A stretch of 64,000 nt of DNA from Metabacillus arenae (GTDB lineage: Bacteria; Bacillota; Bacilli; Bacillales; Bacillaceae), in NCBI RefSeq assembly GCF_014773385.1, contig NZ_JACXAI010000019.1:1-64000 (forward strand). Direction: 5' to 3'. Numbering within the stretch: position 1 is the stretch's first letter; every line of letters starts with the position of its first letter. The position numbers and the translations under genes were made by a program. A model generated the notes under the pieces. It made no database searches and had not been told where the DNA came from. It saw nothing but the letters and a program-made list of their open reading frames with translations. Of this stretch, positions 23,485 to 32,016 are shown piece after piece.

Positions 23485-23549
23485 ACTTAGTATTAAATAT
23501 ATTACCAATGTTGACAATTCTCAGAATACTTAGTATTATAAGTATATTA
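23485..23549 (+). promoter_or_regulatory. GntR promoter with duplicated operator
   Basis: TTGACA (23511-23516), a 17-bp spacer and TATTAT (23534-23539). The sequence ACTTAGTATTA occurs twice, at 23485 and 23528, on either side of the -35. The second copy contains ATACTT-N8-AAGTAT and covers the -10. This fits autoregulation by the GntR protein encoded next. Confidence 0.65.
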
Positions 23550-23631
23550 TCTTATAGGCTTTTAGAAAGGATGATTAAAAGTTAAAAAGTCACTTTATAA
23601 AACAATTTACGATGATTTAGTTAACAAAATA

Positions 23632-24306
23632 TTGACTGAAGCATTAAAAGTAGGAGAAAAACTACCTTCTGAAGCAGAGTTAGACAAAATCTATAACGTA
23701 AGTCGGACACCGGTAAAGCAGGCATTGAATCAATTGGAAAATGACGGCTATATTTATAGACTGCAAGGAAAAGGGTCATTTGTAGCAAATCGGAGACCAG
23801 CTGAGATTTGGACTCGGATGACAGGATTCAGAAGCAATTATTTAGACAAATGGGAAAAGATATCTTCTAAAACGATTGAGATATCGCAAAGAAAAGGCTG
23901 CTTCACCCATTTGTTCAACATCGACGATAATGAAAAAATTACTTATTTGAAAAGGGTGCGTTATTTTGATGACAAACCTATTCTTTACTTGGAGCATTAT
24001 GTAAACCCTTTCATACCTAATGACATCTTTGAAAATAACCACTCATTTATTTCCTTGGGCCAACTATTAAAAGAAAAATTAAACATTGAAATGGTCCGTG
24101 CTGAAGAAGAAATTGAACCAATTAATGCAACAACAACGATAGCAAACATTCTGCACATCCCAGAGGGGACACCATTATTAAAGGTTACTCGAATTTCTTA
24201 TGATCAAAAAAATCTGCCTATAGATGTAAATCCTTATATTGTGAACACAAAGGAGTGGAAATACAAGATTAACTTTAGACAGGAGGACGTCCATGAGGAT
24301 TTTTAA
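23632..24306 (+). CDS. GntR/HutC-family regulator with UTRA domain, unusual start
   Basis: A GntR regulator with winged helix (EKLPSEAELDKIYNVSRTPVKQALNQLENDGYIYRLQGKGSFV) and a UTRA ligand domain ending in VNTKEWKYKI. Family alignment by eye shows that the first helix, SLYKTIYDDLVNKI, lies upstream of the first standard start codon (TTG at 23632). It is encoded in frame from about 23581 (GTT AAA AAG TCA). No ATG, GTG or TTG exists there, although AGAAAGG stands at a suitable distance. The codon at 23581, GTT, is one base from GTG. So the gene either starts at a rare codon, starts internally without helix 1, or has lost its start. Its stop overlaps the TRAP gene by 14 bp. It probably controls the TRAP/CoA-ligase operon. 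Confidence 0.78.
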   Translation: MTEALKVGEKLPSEAELDKIYNVSRTPVKQALNQLENDGYIYRLQGKGSFVANRRPAEIWTRMTGFRSNYLDKWEKISSKTIEISQRKGCFTHLFNIDDNEKITYLKRVRYFDDKPILYLEHYVNPFIPNDIFENNHSFISLGQLLKEKLNIEMVRAEEEIEPINATTTIANILHIPEGTPLLKVTRISYDQKNLPIDVNPYIVNTKEWKYKINFRQEDVHEDF

Positions 24307-26203
24307 GGGAAAATTTGGGGTCGCTTTTACAATTTTCGCTATTATTACACTGGTATTCCATGTGTATACAGCCTTTTTTGGTACATTTGAGCCAAGAGTA
24401 CAAAGATCAATCCATTTGCTTCTGTTACTTCCTCTAGCCTTCCTAGTATTCCCATTTAGACGAAATGGAGATAAATCAGAAAAGCCGACTTATTTGGATT
24501 GGCTTTTGACGATTTTAAGTTTTCTTCCAAGTCTTTATATCTATTTGAATAGTGATCAATTAAATTTGCGAATTGAACAAGTAGATGAAGTAAGTTTAAC
24601 GCAGATTATTTTAGGAACTTTAATGGTTGTTCTTGTAATCGAAGCTTGTCGAAGAGCGGTTTCTTTTGCTTTTTCTATTGTTATTGTTTTCTTTCTCTTG
24701 TACATGTTTATAGCTCCTTATTTACCTGGAATGTTTAATGCACGTTCTATTAGCTATGATCGCATCATCGAGTTGCTATATTTATCCAGTGGTGAAGGGG
24801 TTTACGGGTTTTTAACTGGAATCTCTAGTAATACTCTGTTCGTATTTATCGCTTTTGCTGCCATCATGTTAAGAACAGGCGTCGGCCAATATCTAATGGA
24901 TATTTCTGTGTTGTTGACGGGAAAGTACCGAGGAGGACCAGCAAAGATCGCTGTTTTGTCAAGTGGGTTATACGGAAGCATAAGCGGGAGTTCAGTTGCG
25001 GATGTTTATTCAACCGGAAGCTTTAGTGTGCCGTTAATGAAGAAGATTGGTTACCCGTCTACAAAGGCAGGTGCAATTGAAGCTGTTTCAAGTGCAGGGG
25101 GGCCGCTCATGCCTCCGATTATGGGTGCTGGGGCTTTTGTTATGGCCGAGATGACAGGCACCCCTTATACGGAAATTATTAAAGCTGCTATTCTAAGCGC
25201 CATTATTTATTATATCGGCATATTGGCAACCGTTCATTTTGAAGCAGTCTCTCTTAAAATAGGAAAAACACCAAATGAATGGAATGTAGGGCTTAAAAAT
25301 ATTTTAAAAAGAATACCGTTTGTTGTTCCTTTTGTAGTCATGCTTTCCTTTTTGTTCACAGGGTTTTCACCGGGAAAGAGTGCAGTATATGGAATAATTG
25401 GCTGTTTATTAACTTGGGTAGTGATGTCTTGGAAAAATCTTAATTTTAAAGATATAATCGCCGGGATTAATTATGCAGTTAAAGGTTCAATTGTAATTGC
25501 AAGCGCTTTAGCGGGTGCCGGTATGATCGTGGCTGTTTTAAATCAAACCGGTGCGGCACTGGCAATGGGCACGATTATTACTAAATACTCATTTGGAATG
25601 ATCGGCTTGGCATTATTCCTAATTATGCTGGTGACCTTGATTTTAGGAGCAGGGATACCAACAACTCCCGCTTATATCATTACAGCAACCGTAGCTGCCA
25701 GTGCATTATCTGCTTTTGGTGTACCGACATTAGTTGCGCATTTCTTTGTATTCTATTTTGCCATTCTCGCTGACATAACTCCTCCAGTAGGGGTAACGGC
25801 ATTTGCAGCAGCGAATATCGCAGAATCACCGCCAATGAAGACAGCTCTAATGACACCTCGATTTGCATTTGCCGGTTTTGTTGTACCGTTTGTGTTTGTT
25901 ATGAGCCCAGAACTTCTAATGTTAGAAGGTTCATCTGTCGGATCGATTTTATACGTCTTCATATCTACCATTATTTCAGTTATAACATTAGCGGCTGTAG
26001 TAGTCGGTACTCTCTTTACTAAATTATCACTAGTCAAGCGAATGACGCTGCTTTTGATCACGATTATCTCATTAAGTAATGTAACCGCTGTTTCTATTAT
26101 TGGAATTGGTCTAGTGATCGTGTTTATTGTTTTGGATTACCTCCAATATAAAAGAGCAAACACAGTTTATTCTGAAGATCAAAGGATTATAGAAGGGGGT
26201 TGA
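24293..26203 (+). CDS. TRAP transporter, fused small and large permease (TAXI type)
   Basis: A 636-residue membrane protein combining the 4-helix DctQ-like and 12-helix DctM-like parts, as in TAXI-TRAP systems. The large-domain marks are the segment around GLYGSISGSSVADVYSTGSFSVPLMKKIGY, the AVSSAGGPLMPPIMGAGAFVMAEMTGTPY segment, and ILGAGIPTTPAYIITATVAAS. The N-terminal 150 residues hold four to five helices. TRAP systems use a sodium or proton gradient and an external binding protein to import organic acids. It overlaps the GntR gene by 14 bp and precedes the binding protein by 43 bp. The CoA ligase downstream suggests the cargo is a carboxylic acid activated to a CoA ester. Confidence 0.92.
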   Translation: MRIFKGKFGVAFTIFAIITLVFHVYTAFFGTFEPRVQRSIHLLLLLPLAFLVFPFRRNGDKSEKPTYLDWLLTILSFLPSLYIYLNSDQLNLRIEQVDEVSLTQIILGTLMVVLVIEACRRAVSFAFSIVIVFFLLYMFIAPYLPGMFNARSISYDRIIELLYLSSGEGVYGFLTGISSNTLFVFIAFAAIMLRTGVGQYLMDISVLLTGKYRGGPAKIAVLSSGLYGSISGSSVADVYSTGSFSVPLMKKIGYPSTKAGAIEAVSSAGGPLMPPIMGAGAFVMAEMTGTPYTEIIKAAILSAIIYYIGILATVHFEAVSLKIGKTPNEWNVGLKNILKRIPFVVPFVVMLSFLFTGFSPGKSAVYGIIGCLLTWVVMSWKNLNFKDIIAGINYAVKGSIVIASALAGAGMIVAVLNQTGAALAMGTIITKYSFGMIGLALFLIMLVTLILGAGIPTTPAYIITATVAASALSAFGVPTLVAHFFVFYFAILADITPPVGVTAFAAANIAESPPMKTALMTPRFAFAGFVVPFVFVMSPELLMLEGSSVGSILYVFISTIISVITLAAVVVGTLFTKLSLVKRMTLLLITIISLSNVTAVSIIGIGLVIVFIVLDYLQYKRANTVYSEDQRIIEGG

Positions 26204-26246
26204 TTACTAAAGCAAAGACAAGACGAACCTTGGAAGGGGGCAAACA

Positions 26247-27293
26247 ATGAAAAGATTTTCAATTCATTTCGTTTTACTCATCCTTTTGGTGAGTATTGCG
26301 GGATGCAGCAACCCTTACAGTAACAACGTAAAAAAGAATTCGAATGTGAGTGCTGCTGCAAATCAGAATGAAAGTACAGGTGAAGCAATTAATTTAACTT
26401 GGGCTTCAGGCTCTCTTGGTGGCGGGTGGTACAGTATGGCTGGCGGGTTATCTTCAATGATTCAAGAAAAAAGTTCGAATATCAATATTAGGGTAATCCC
26501 AGGTGGAAGCCTGCAAAATATTCCTTTTATCGCCAAAGGGACAGCTCAACTTGCCTTTGAACAACCAGCCTTTATCACCGCAGGGAAAAATGGAGAAGAC
26601 CCATTTGATAAAAAATATTCTGATCTGTTGGCAGTTGGAAATGGCTTTGGTTTGAACTATTTTCACTTTGCAATTGATCCAAGCATTGGGGTAGAAAGTA
26701 TAGATGAAATCTTTGAAAAAAAGCTGCCCATAAATATTGCGGTTACGCCTGTGAATAACACAGATGAGTGGGTGTTGCGGAAATTCCTCGAATATTACGG
26801 TGTGACTTATGAAGATATTGAATCGTGGGGAGGTAAAATATTTCACGGCAGTTACACCGAACAAGCACAGCAATTTAAAGATGGTAATGTGGATGTGATG
26901 TTTACACAGCTTGCTCTTCCGGGGTCAGCTATTACGGAGGCTTCCAACGGCAGAGATTTAAAAATATTACCGATGTCAGATGACTTAATTGAGTATTTAT
27001 CCCAATACGGTATAGAAAAAGGGGTGATACCTGCAAACACCTATCCAGAGGTTATAAATGGGGACGAAGATATCCAAATGGCTGCGATGGGCACTCTCCT
27101 TGTTGCTAGTAATAAAGTTCCGGAGGATGTTGTTTATAACATTACGAAAACTATTAATGAAAGCCAAGATCGCCTTAAATCCATACACTCTGCTTTAAAT
27201 GGATTTTCTTCTGAAAAGGCAATTGAAGGTCTTGGAACGGATTTACATCCCGGGGCGGAAAAATATTATAAAGAAATTGATGTTATCAAATAA
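26247..27293 (+). CDS. TAXI-family TRAP solute-binding lipoprotein
   Basis: A 348-residue exported lipoprotein: signal peptide with lipobox SIAGC, lipidated Cys at position 20, then a Ser/Asn-rich linker. The mature part has the TAXI signature WASGSLGGGWYSMAGGLSSMI and IPGGSLQNIPFIAKGTAQLAF, the region where ligand carboxylates are usually held. It delivers substrate to the fused permease encoded just upstream. The ATG is preceded by GAAGGGGG. TAXI proteins of known specificity bind glutamate, 2-oxoglutarate or other acids. The present one is not close enough to assign by eye. Confidence 0.92.
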   Translation: MKRFSIHFVLLILLVSIAGCSNPYSNNVKKNSNVSAAANQNESTGEAINLTWASGSLGGGWYSMAGGLSSMIQEKSSNINIRVIPGGSLQNIPFIAKGTAQLAFEQPAFITAGKNGEDPFDKKYSDLLAVGNGFGLNYFHFAIDPSIGVESIDEIFEKKLPINIAVTPVNNTDEWVLRKFLEYYGVTYEDIESWGGKIFHGSYTEQAQQFKDGNVDVMFTQLALPGSAITEASNGRDLKILPMSDDLIEYLSQYGIEKGVIPANTYPEVINGDEDIQMAAMGTLLVASNKVPEDVVYNITKTINESQDRLKSIHSALNGFSSEKAIEGLGTDLHPGAEKYYKEIDVIK

Positions 27294-27310
27294 AAATTGG
27301 AGGCTTTACT

Positions 27311-28081
27311 ATGTATAATAATCTTTTCTATGAAGTGAAAGACAGCATTTCAACGATTACTATAAACCGTCCGAAAACCTATAATTCACTAAGCACCGAA
27401 ACAAAGCTTGAGCTCACAGATGCATTCGAGGCGGCCAATCACGACGAAAATGTTAAAGCAATCATCATAACGGGATCAGGGAAAAAGGCATTTTGCTCAG
27501 GTCAAGATCTAAGCGAGAGCAAAGAGGTTAATCAAGAAACCGCCGATGCCTGGGTTGATGAATTTGATAAGCTTTATCGTGTCATAAGAAGTATAGAAAA
27601 GCCAATTATTGCGTCAATCAACGGATTTGCAACGGGATCGGGGCTTCAATTGGCATTGTTAGCGGATATTAGGATTGCTGCACAAAGTGCAAAATTTGGT
27701 ATGACAGAAATCAATGTCGGCCTGCCATGTATTATTGGAAGTACAATGTTCTGGGAGGTTATGGGGAAATCAAAAACGATCGACCTCATTTTAACGGGCC
27801 GCCTGCTTCAAGCAGAGGAAGCGAAGGAGTATGAGCTCGTCACCCGTGTTGTTGCTGATGATGCTTTAAAGGAAGCGACCGGGCAGTTAGCGGCAGAGCT
27901 TGCTGCTAAACCGCCGGTTGGGGTAGCTCTTAATAAAAGGTGGTTTAAGCGGATGAGTGATTCTGATTTTAATAGTTGTATGCAGTATGCATCTGAGGCA
28001 CATACACTTGCTTATGAGTCAGGCGAACCGCAACAGGCTATGACCTTATTTTTTGAAAAAAGGGCAGCAAGGAAAGGGTAG
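27311..28081 (+). CDS. Enoyl-CoA hydratase/isomerase family protein (crotonase fold)
   Basis: A 256-residue crotonase-superfamily enzyme. The oxyanion-hole segments are GSGKKAFCSGQDLSE near residue 56 and SINGFATGSGLQLALLADIRIAA near residue 98. The acid/base region MTEINVGLPCIIGSTMFWEVMG has one Glu, while the second Glu of classical hydratases is not evident, so it could be a hydratase, hydrolase, isomerase or decarboxylase. It acts on acyl-CoA thioesters. It lies between the transporter and the acid-CoA ligase genes, with gaps of 17 and 9 bp, so it is in one operon with them and probably acts on the CoA ester they form. Confidence 0.88.
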   Translation: MYNNLFYEVKDSISTITINRPKTYNSLSTETKLELTDAFEAANHDENVKAIIITGSGKKAFCSGQDLSESKEVNQETADAWVDEFDKLYRVIRSIEKPIIASINGFATGSGLQLALLADIRIAAQSAKFGMTEINVGLPCIIGSTMFWEVMGKSKTIDLILTGRLLQAEEAKEYELVTRVVADDALKEATGQLAAELAAKPPVGVALNKRWFKRMSDSDFNSCMQYASEAHTLAYESGEPQQAMTLFFEKRAARKG

Positions 28082-28090
28082 GATTACACG

Positions 28091-29200
28091 ATGAAACTCT
28101 TTGAATGTGAAGGTAAAAAATTATTCGAAAAATACGACATAGCGATTGCAAATGGCTGGCTTTGGAATGAAGTCTCAGCTGATGCTGTTTATCCTTTGAT
28201 CGCCAAATCTCAAGTATTGACAGGCGGACGGGGAAAAGCAGGGGCAATTGTTAAAGTAAACGATAGATCACAACTAGAACAAACAGTGACTACTCTATTA
28301 AACAAAGAGGTTCGCGGCCATAAGGTCAGCCATGTGTACTTAGAAGAAAAGATAGATTATGAGAAAGAATTATATTTAGCTATTATCATTGATCGGAATA
28401 GAAAAGCTCCAGTCTTAATTGCCAGTAATAAAGGGGGGATTGACATAGAAAATGTCCCGGATCAAGATCTACTTACGATCCCAGTTAATCCTTTAATTGG
28501 CATTCAGCCTTTTATGATGAGAAAGGTTGCTGCTTTTTTGAAACTGGAGTCAGATAAGATTTCAGCCATTATTAGTAAAATATGGAACGTATTTAATGGA
28601 GAAAAGGCAGAGTTAGTAGAAATTAATCCTCTATTTATGAAGTCTAACGGGGAACTCATTGCCGGTGATGCTAAAGTGATTTTAGATAGTCATGAGAAGC
28701 GGGTATCATTTCCCGACTTTCTGCCGCGGGCAAGTGGAGGATTTGAAGAGAGATGTTCAAAGCTGGGAGCGGTAGGGGTTGAACTTGATGGTGACATTGT
28801 TGTGATCACAAGTGGTGCAGGGCTGGGGATGGCAACATTTGACTTAGTATGCAGCAAAAATAAAACAGTGAGAGCGTTAGTGGATTTAGGCGGACACGTG
28901 ATTCACGATATTGAAGCGGCTGAAAAACTTATTGAAGAAGTGAAAAAGTTAAATCCTAAAGGAATATTTTTCAATTTTTATTTCCAAGTTGCAAGCTGCA
29001 AGGTAATGGCAACTGCCATAGCAAGCAAGCTTGGGGGAGGACCGTTTCCTGTAGTTGTACGGATGCGGGGTATAGAGGAAGCAGAATCAGCCACGATGTT
29101 ATCACAGTATTCAAATATCTATTCAACTCAAGATTTACAAACGGCATGTGAGATCATCACAAAAGAACTGGGGGGAAAGACCGGTGTCCATCATCATTAA
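28091..29200 (+). CDS. Acid-CoA ligase beta subunit (succinyl-CoA synthetase SucC-like)
   Basis: A 369-residue ATP-grasp plus CoA-ligase protein similar to SucC or malate-CoA ligase beta subunits. The start MKLFECEGKKLFEKYDI, the KSQVLTGGRGKAGAI nucleotide-binding segment, VEINPLFMKSNGELIAGDAKVIL metal site and VVITSGAGLGMATFDLV are typical. The segment that usually reads N-I-F-G-G-I is replaced by FFNFYFQVASCKVM, which marks it as divergent from true SucC. The paired alpha-subunit gene overlaps its end by 17 bp. A housekeeping succinyl-CoA synthetase is expected elsewhere, so this pair probably activates another carboxylate. Its place after a TAXI-TRAP importer supports this. Confidence 0.87.
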   Translation: MKLFECEGKKLFEKYDIAIANGWLWNEVSADAVYPLIAKSQVLTGGRGKAGAIVKVNDRSQLEQTVTTLLNKEVRGHKVSHVYLEEKIDYEKELYLAIIIDRNRKAPVLIASNKGGIDIENVPDQDLLTIPVNPLIGIQPFMMRKVAAFLKLESDKISAIISKIWNVFNGEKAELVEINPLFMKSNGELIAGDAKVILDSHEKRVSFPDFLPRASGGFEERCSKLGAVGVELDGDIVVITSGAGLGMATFDLVCSKNKTVRALVDLGGHVIHDIEAAEKLIEEVKKLNPKGIFFNFYFQVASCKVMATAIASKLGGGPFPVVVRMRGIEEAESATMLSQYSNIYSTQDLQTACEIITKELGGKTGVHHH

Positions 29201-30056
29201 TGAGCAATCTAAAGTAATTATACAAGGCATTACGGGAAAAGTTGGCCGGTCTTTTGCCGAGCGGATGATTAAATACAATACACCCCTTGTTGGCGGTGTT
29301 ACACCAGGAAAAGGCGGCCAAAATGTTTACGGGAAACCGGTGTTTGATTCGGTCGAAGAGGCGGTTCAATTTACTAAAGCGGACACTTCATTTATAAGTG
29401 TCCCTCCACCGCTCGTAAAACAAGCAGTAATCGAGGCAATCGATGCTGGAATAAAAGTTATTGTTATCTATTCTGAAGGTGTTCCTATCCATGACAGTTT
29501 ACAAATGGTTCACTACGCTAAATTACATCAAGTTATTCTGCTTGGCCCTAATTCAGCAGGTATTGTTTCGCCAGGAAAAGCCAACATAAGTGATATTCAC
29601 GACTCAATTTTAACGCCGGGGAAAATCGGGGTTGTGTCCAGAAGCGGAACTTTAACCTATGAAGTGATCGAGATGCTGCGAACATCTAATTTAGGGAATA
29701 GTACGATCGCTTGCTTGGGCGGAGACCCGGTAATTGGTGTCCAGCATGCCGATATCCTGCAAATGTTTGAAAAAGATCCGGATACAGAGGCAGTAATCTA
29801 TATAGGCGAAATTGGCGGGAACGATGAGGCATTGGCGGCAGAGGCAATCCGTCAAATGAAAAAACCTGTTTTTGCATACATTGCAGGTATATACGCACCT
29901 CCAGGAAAACGTATGGGCCACGCGGGAGCCATTATCCAAAAATCCTCCGAAACAGCGATCGAGAAGCAAAAAATAGTAAGAGAAGCAGGTGCAATAGTTG
30001 TCGATGTGTTGACCGATTTGAAGAACATAGAGCTAGTAAACGTCAATAGAGTTTAA
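29184..30056 (+). CDS. Acid-CoA ligase alpha subunit (SucD-like)
   Basis: About 290 residues with the CoA-binding Rossmann domain (KVIIQGITGKVGRSFAERMIKYNT, GGVTPGKGG) and the ligase domain. The phosphohistidine segment is GKRMGHAGAII. At the site where SucD has GPNCPG it reads GPNSAGI, a variant also seen in non-succinate ligases. The likely start is the GTG at 29184 with GGGGGGAAAG upstream, inside the end of the beta-subunit gene. An in-frame ATG at 29148 is less supported. Together with the beta subunit it would form an ATP-dependent acyl-CoA synthetase that passes a phosphoryl group through the histidine. Confidence 0.88.
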   Translation: MSIIINEQSKVIIQGITGKVGRSFAERMIKYNTPLVGGVTPGKGGQNVYGKPVFDSVEEAVQFTKADTSFISVPPPLVKQAVIEAIDAGIKVIVIYSEGVPIHDSLQMVHYAKLHQVILLGPNSAGIVSPGKANISDIHDSILTPGKIGVVSRSGTLTYEVIEMLRTSNLGNSTIACLGGDPVIGVQHADILQMFEKDPDTEAVIYIGEIGGNDEALAAEAIRQMKKPVFAYIAGIYAPPGKRMGHAGAIIQKSSETAIEKQKIVREAGAIVVDVLTDLKNIELVNVNRV

Positions 30057-30438
30057 GGTAGATCTCAAGGTGGAGGGACTCTAAATTTCCTTTGAATTAC
30101 TAGTTAAAAACGAAGAAAACACTATTCTTTCTACAAATTAATGGAAAGGATGGTGTTTTTTATTTTGAACAGCAAAACCTCTGTTTTCACATGCTGCATA
30201 GATCATTTTAAATTTTGTTAGATTAATAGAATCTTTCACGAATTAGTGACTTATTTTTAAATGTGGAAAATTTTTCAGTCTTAAGAGAGCAGCAGGACTA
30301 CAAGGACTTTACTCCTAAATGGAGAATTTTAAAGTAACTCATCCAAAAAACTTAAAACCAAAACGCGTATCATGTCAACCAATATCTCATGTTTAAAATA
30401 AGATACGATTTAACATCAAAAAAACAGGGTGGTATTTC
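30057..30438. other. Intergenic segment before the sigma-54 activator gene
   Basis: It starts with the terminator of the CoA-ligase operon (30115-30160: AACAC-AT-CTTTC pairing with GAAAG-AT-GTGTT, then TTTTTT). The remaining 280 bp are AT-rich and hold only the promoter region of the activator gene. I see no operator or reading frame. Confidence 0.5.
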
Positions 30439-31869
30439 ATGAGGGATTTTCCATTGGAAAGAGAATCGATTCAACAAATTTTTTCTAATCTTCGAGATGG
30501 GGTTTTAGTGGTTGATTTAGATTTGCATATTATTTATATCAATGAGTCTACAAAAGCGATTGGTTTAAGAACAGAAACCGACATAGGAAAATCATTATTT
30601 ACTGTATTTCCTAATTTAAAGAAAGAATATAGTTCCATTGTTAAAGTTCTTTCAACCGGTAAACCGATCATTAATCAAAGCCTATCTTTTATTACCTATC
30701 GCGGAGAAAGAAAAACGACTTTAACATCCACCTATCCGATGTATAAAGACGGGGTTTTAGTTGGAGTTTTTGAAGTGTTTCAGGATATATCGGCTATTGA
30801 AGAATTATCTAAAAAGATGGTGAAATTACAAAAAAAACATCAATCATCAAGTCCAATCCAAGAATCTCAATCTTCATCAGTTTTTTCTGAGGAAACGATT
30901 TTAGGACAAAGTGAGGAAATTCAAGAGATCAAACAAAAGATTCCAATCCTGGCAAAGACAAAATCGCCAATTTTTATTTATGGTGAGACAGGTACAGGCA
31001 AAGAATTAATTGTACAAGCGATCCATGCGGCATCAACTAATCAAAAGGCTCCATTTGTTGCCCAAAACTGTGCTGCTATTCCGGAAGCGCTGCTTGAGGG
31101 AATTTTGTTTGGCACGACGAAAGGCGGGTTTACTGGTGCAGAAGATCGCCCCGGTCTATTTGAATTAGCCCATACTGGGACTCTGTTTTTAGATGAAATC
31201 AATTCTATGCCCGCCTCATTACAAGCAAAGCTTTTACGGGTTATTCAAGAAGGGAAGGTTCGTCGTATTGGCGGACAAAAGGAGTTTTCTATTCAGGTTC
31301 GGATTGTAGCAGCTACGAATATCCATCCGGAAGTCATCGTACAATCTGGTGAATTAAGAAGTGATTTATATTATCGTTTAAATGTCATTTATCTAGAAGT
31401 ACCCACTTTACGTAATAGAAAAGAGGATATTCCAGAACTTGTGAATTATTATGTTGACCATTATAACAAAGAATTTCAGAAATCCATTGTGGGAGTGGAT
31501 ATTGAAACAATGAACTTTTTTATGAATTATGAATGGCCGGGGAATATCCGCGAATTACGAAATCTGATTGAACGAGCGATGAATTTAGGCGTTGAAGCTT
31601 CCATTCATTTGAAAGATATAGAGCCCCATACATTACTTTCATTTCATCAAAAGGCTCCAGTATCTTTCCAAACACATGAAAATCAAAAATTAAGAGATGC
31701 CATTAGGAACTTAGAAATAAAGATGGTTAAGGAAGCCTTGGAGCAAAGTGCTGGAAATGTTTCAAAGGCAGCCCGTCAGCTGGATATTCCTCAACAAACC
31801 CTTAATAATAAAATTAAAAAGTTCGGGTTGCGATCGTTTATTTATCAGATCAAAATGAATACCCAATAA
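30439..31869 (+). CDS. Sigma-54-dependent transcriptional activator with PAS domain
   Basis: A 476-residue enhancer-binding protein of the RocR/BkdR type. An N-terminal PAS domain (about residues 10 to 120, VVDLDLHIIYINESTKAIG...) is followed by the AAA+ domain with Walker A GETGTGKELIVQAIH, the sigma-54 contact loop GGFTGAEDRPG and Walker B TLFLDEINSMP. The end is a Fis-type helix-turn-helix (NVSKAARQLDIPQQTLNNKIKKFGL). The contact loop is GGFTGA rather than GAFTGA, as I also recall from RocR-like proteins. The gene lies directly before a good -24/-12 promoter at 31955-31972. It should therefore control the decarboxylase/dehydrogenase/symporter genes in response to a small ligand. Confidence 0.93.
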   Translation: MRDFPLERESIQQIFSNLRDGVLVVDLDLHIIYINESTKAIGLRTETDIGKSLFTVFPNLKKEYSSIVKVLSTGKPIINQSLSFITYRGERKTTLTSTYPMYKDGVLVGVFEVFQDISAIEELSKKMVKLQKKHQSSSPIQESQSSSVFSEETILGQSEEIQEIKQKIPILAKTKSPIFIYGETGTGKELIVQAIHAASTNQKAPFVAQNCAAIPEALLEGILFGTTKGGFTGAEDRPGLFELAHTGTLFLDEINSMPASLQAKLLRVIQEGKVRRIGGQKEFSIQVRIVAATNIHPEVIVQSGELRSDLYYRLNVIYLEVPTLRNRKEDIPELVNYYVDHYNKEFQKSIVGVDIETMNFFMNYEWPGNIRELRNLIERAMNLGVEASIHLKDIEPHTLLSFHQKAPVSFQTHENQKLRDAIRNLEIKMVKEALEQSAGNVSKAARQLDIPQQTLNNKIKKFGLRSFIYQIKMNTQ

Positions 31870-31954
31870 TGAGTAATTACCTAAATGATAATGAATAGTT
31901 TGGGTAGTTTCTTTTTTTATTCAAAGAAATCAATTGGAGAAGGGCCTATACATG

Positions 31955-31972
31955 TTGGCATAAGACTTGCAT
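31955..31972 (+). promoter_or_regulatory. Sigma-54 promoter
   Basis: TTGGCATAAGACTTGCAT carries the -24 GG and -12 GC with exactly 10 bases between them, close to the TTGGCAC-N5-TTGCW consensus. It lies 45 bp before the decarboxylase start and 85 bp after the activator gene. Confidence 0.88.
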
Positions 31973-32016
31973 CAATAGAAGTGAAGGTATCTTAAAAATT
32001 ATAGGAGGTCATACCT

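Noticed and set aside
31000-31200. GGFTGA in place of GAFTGA as a defect of the sigma-54 activator
   Set aside because: I recall the same form in RocR-like activators, and all other AAA+ motifs are intact.
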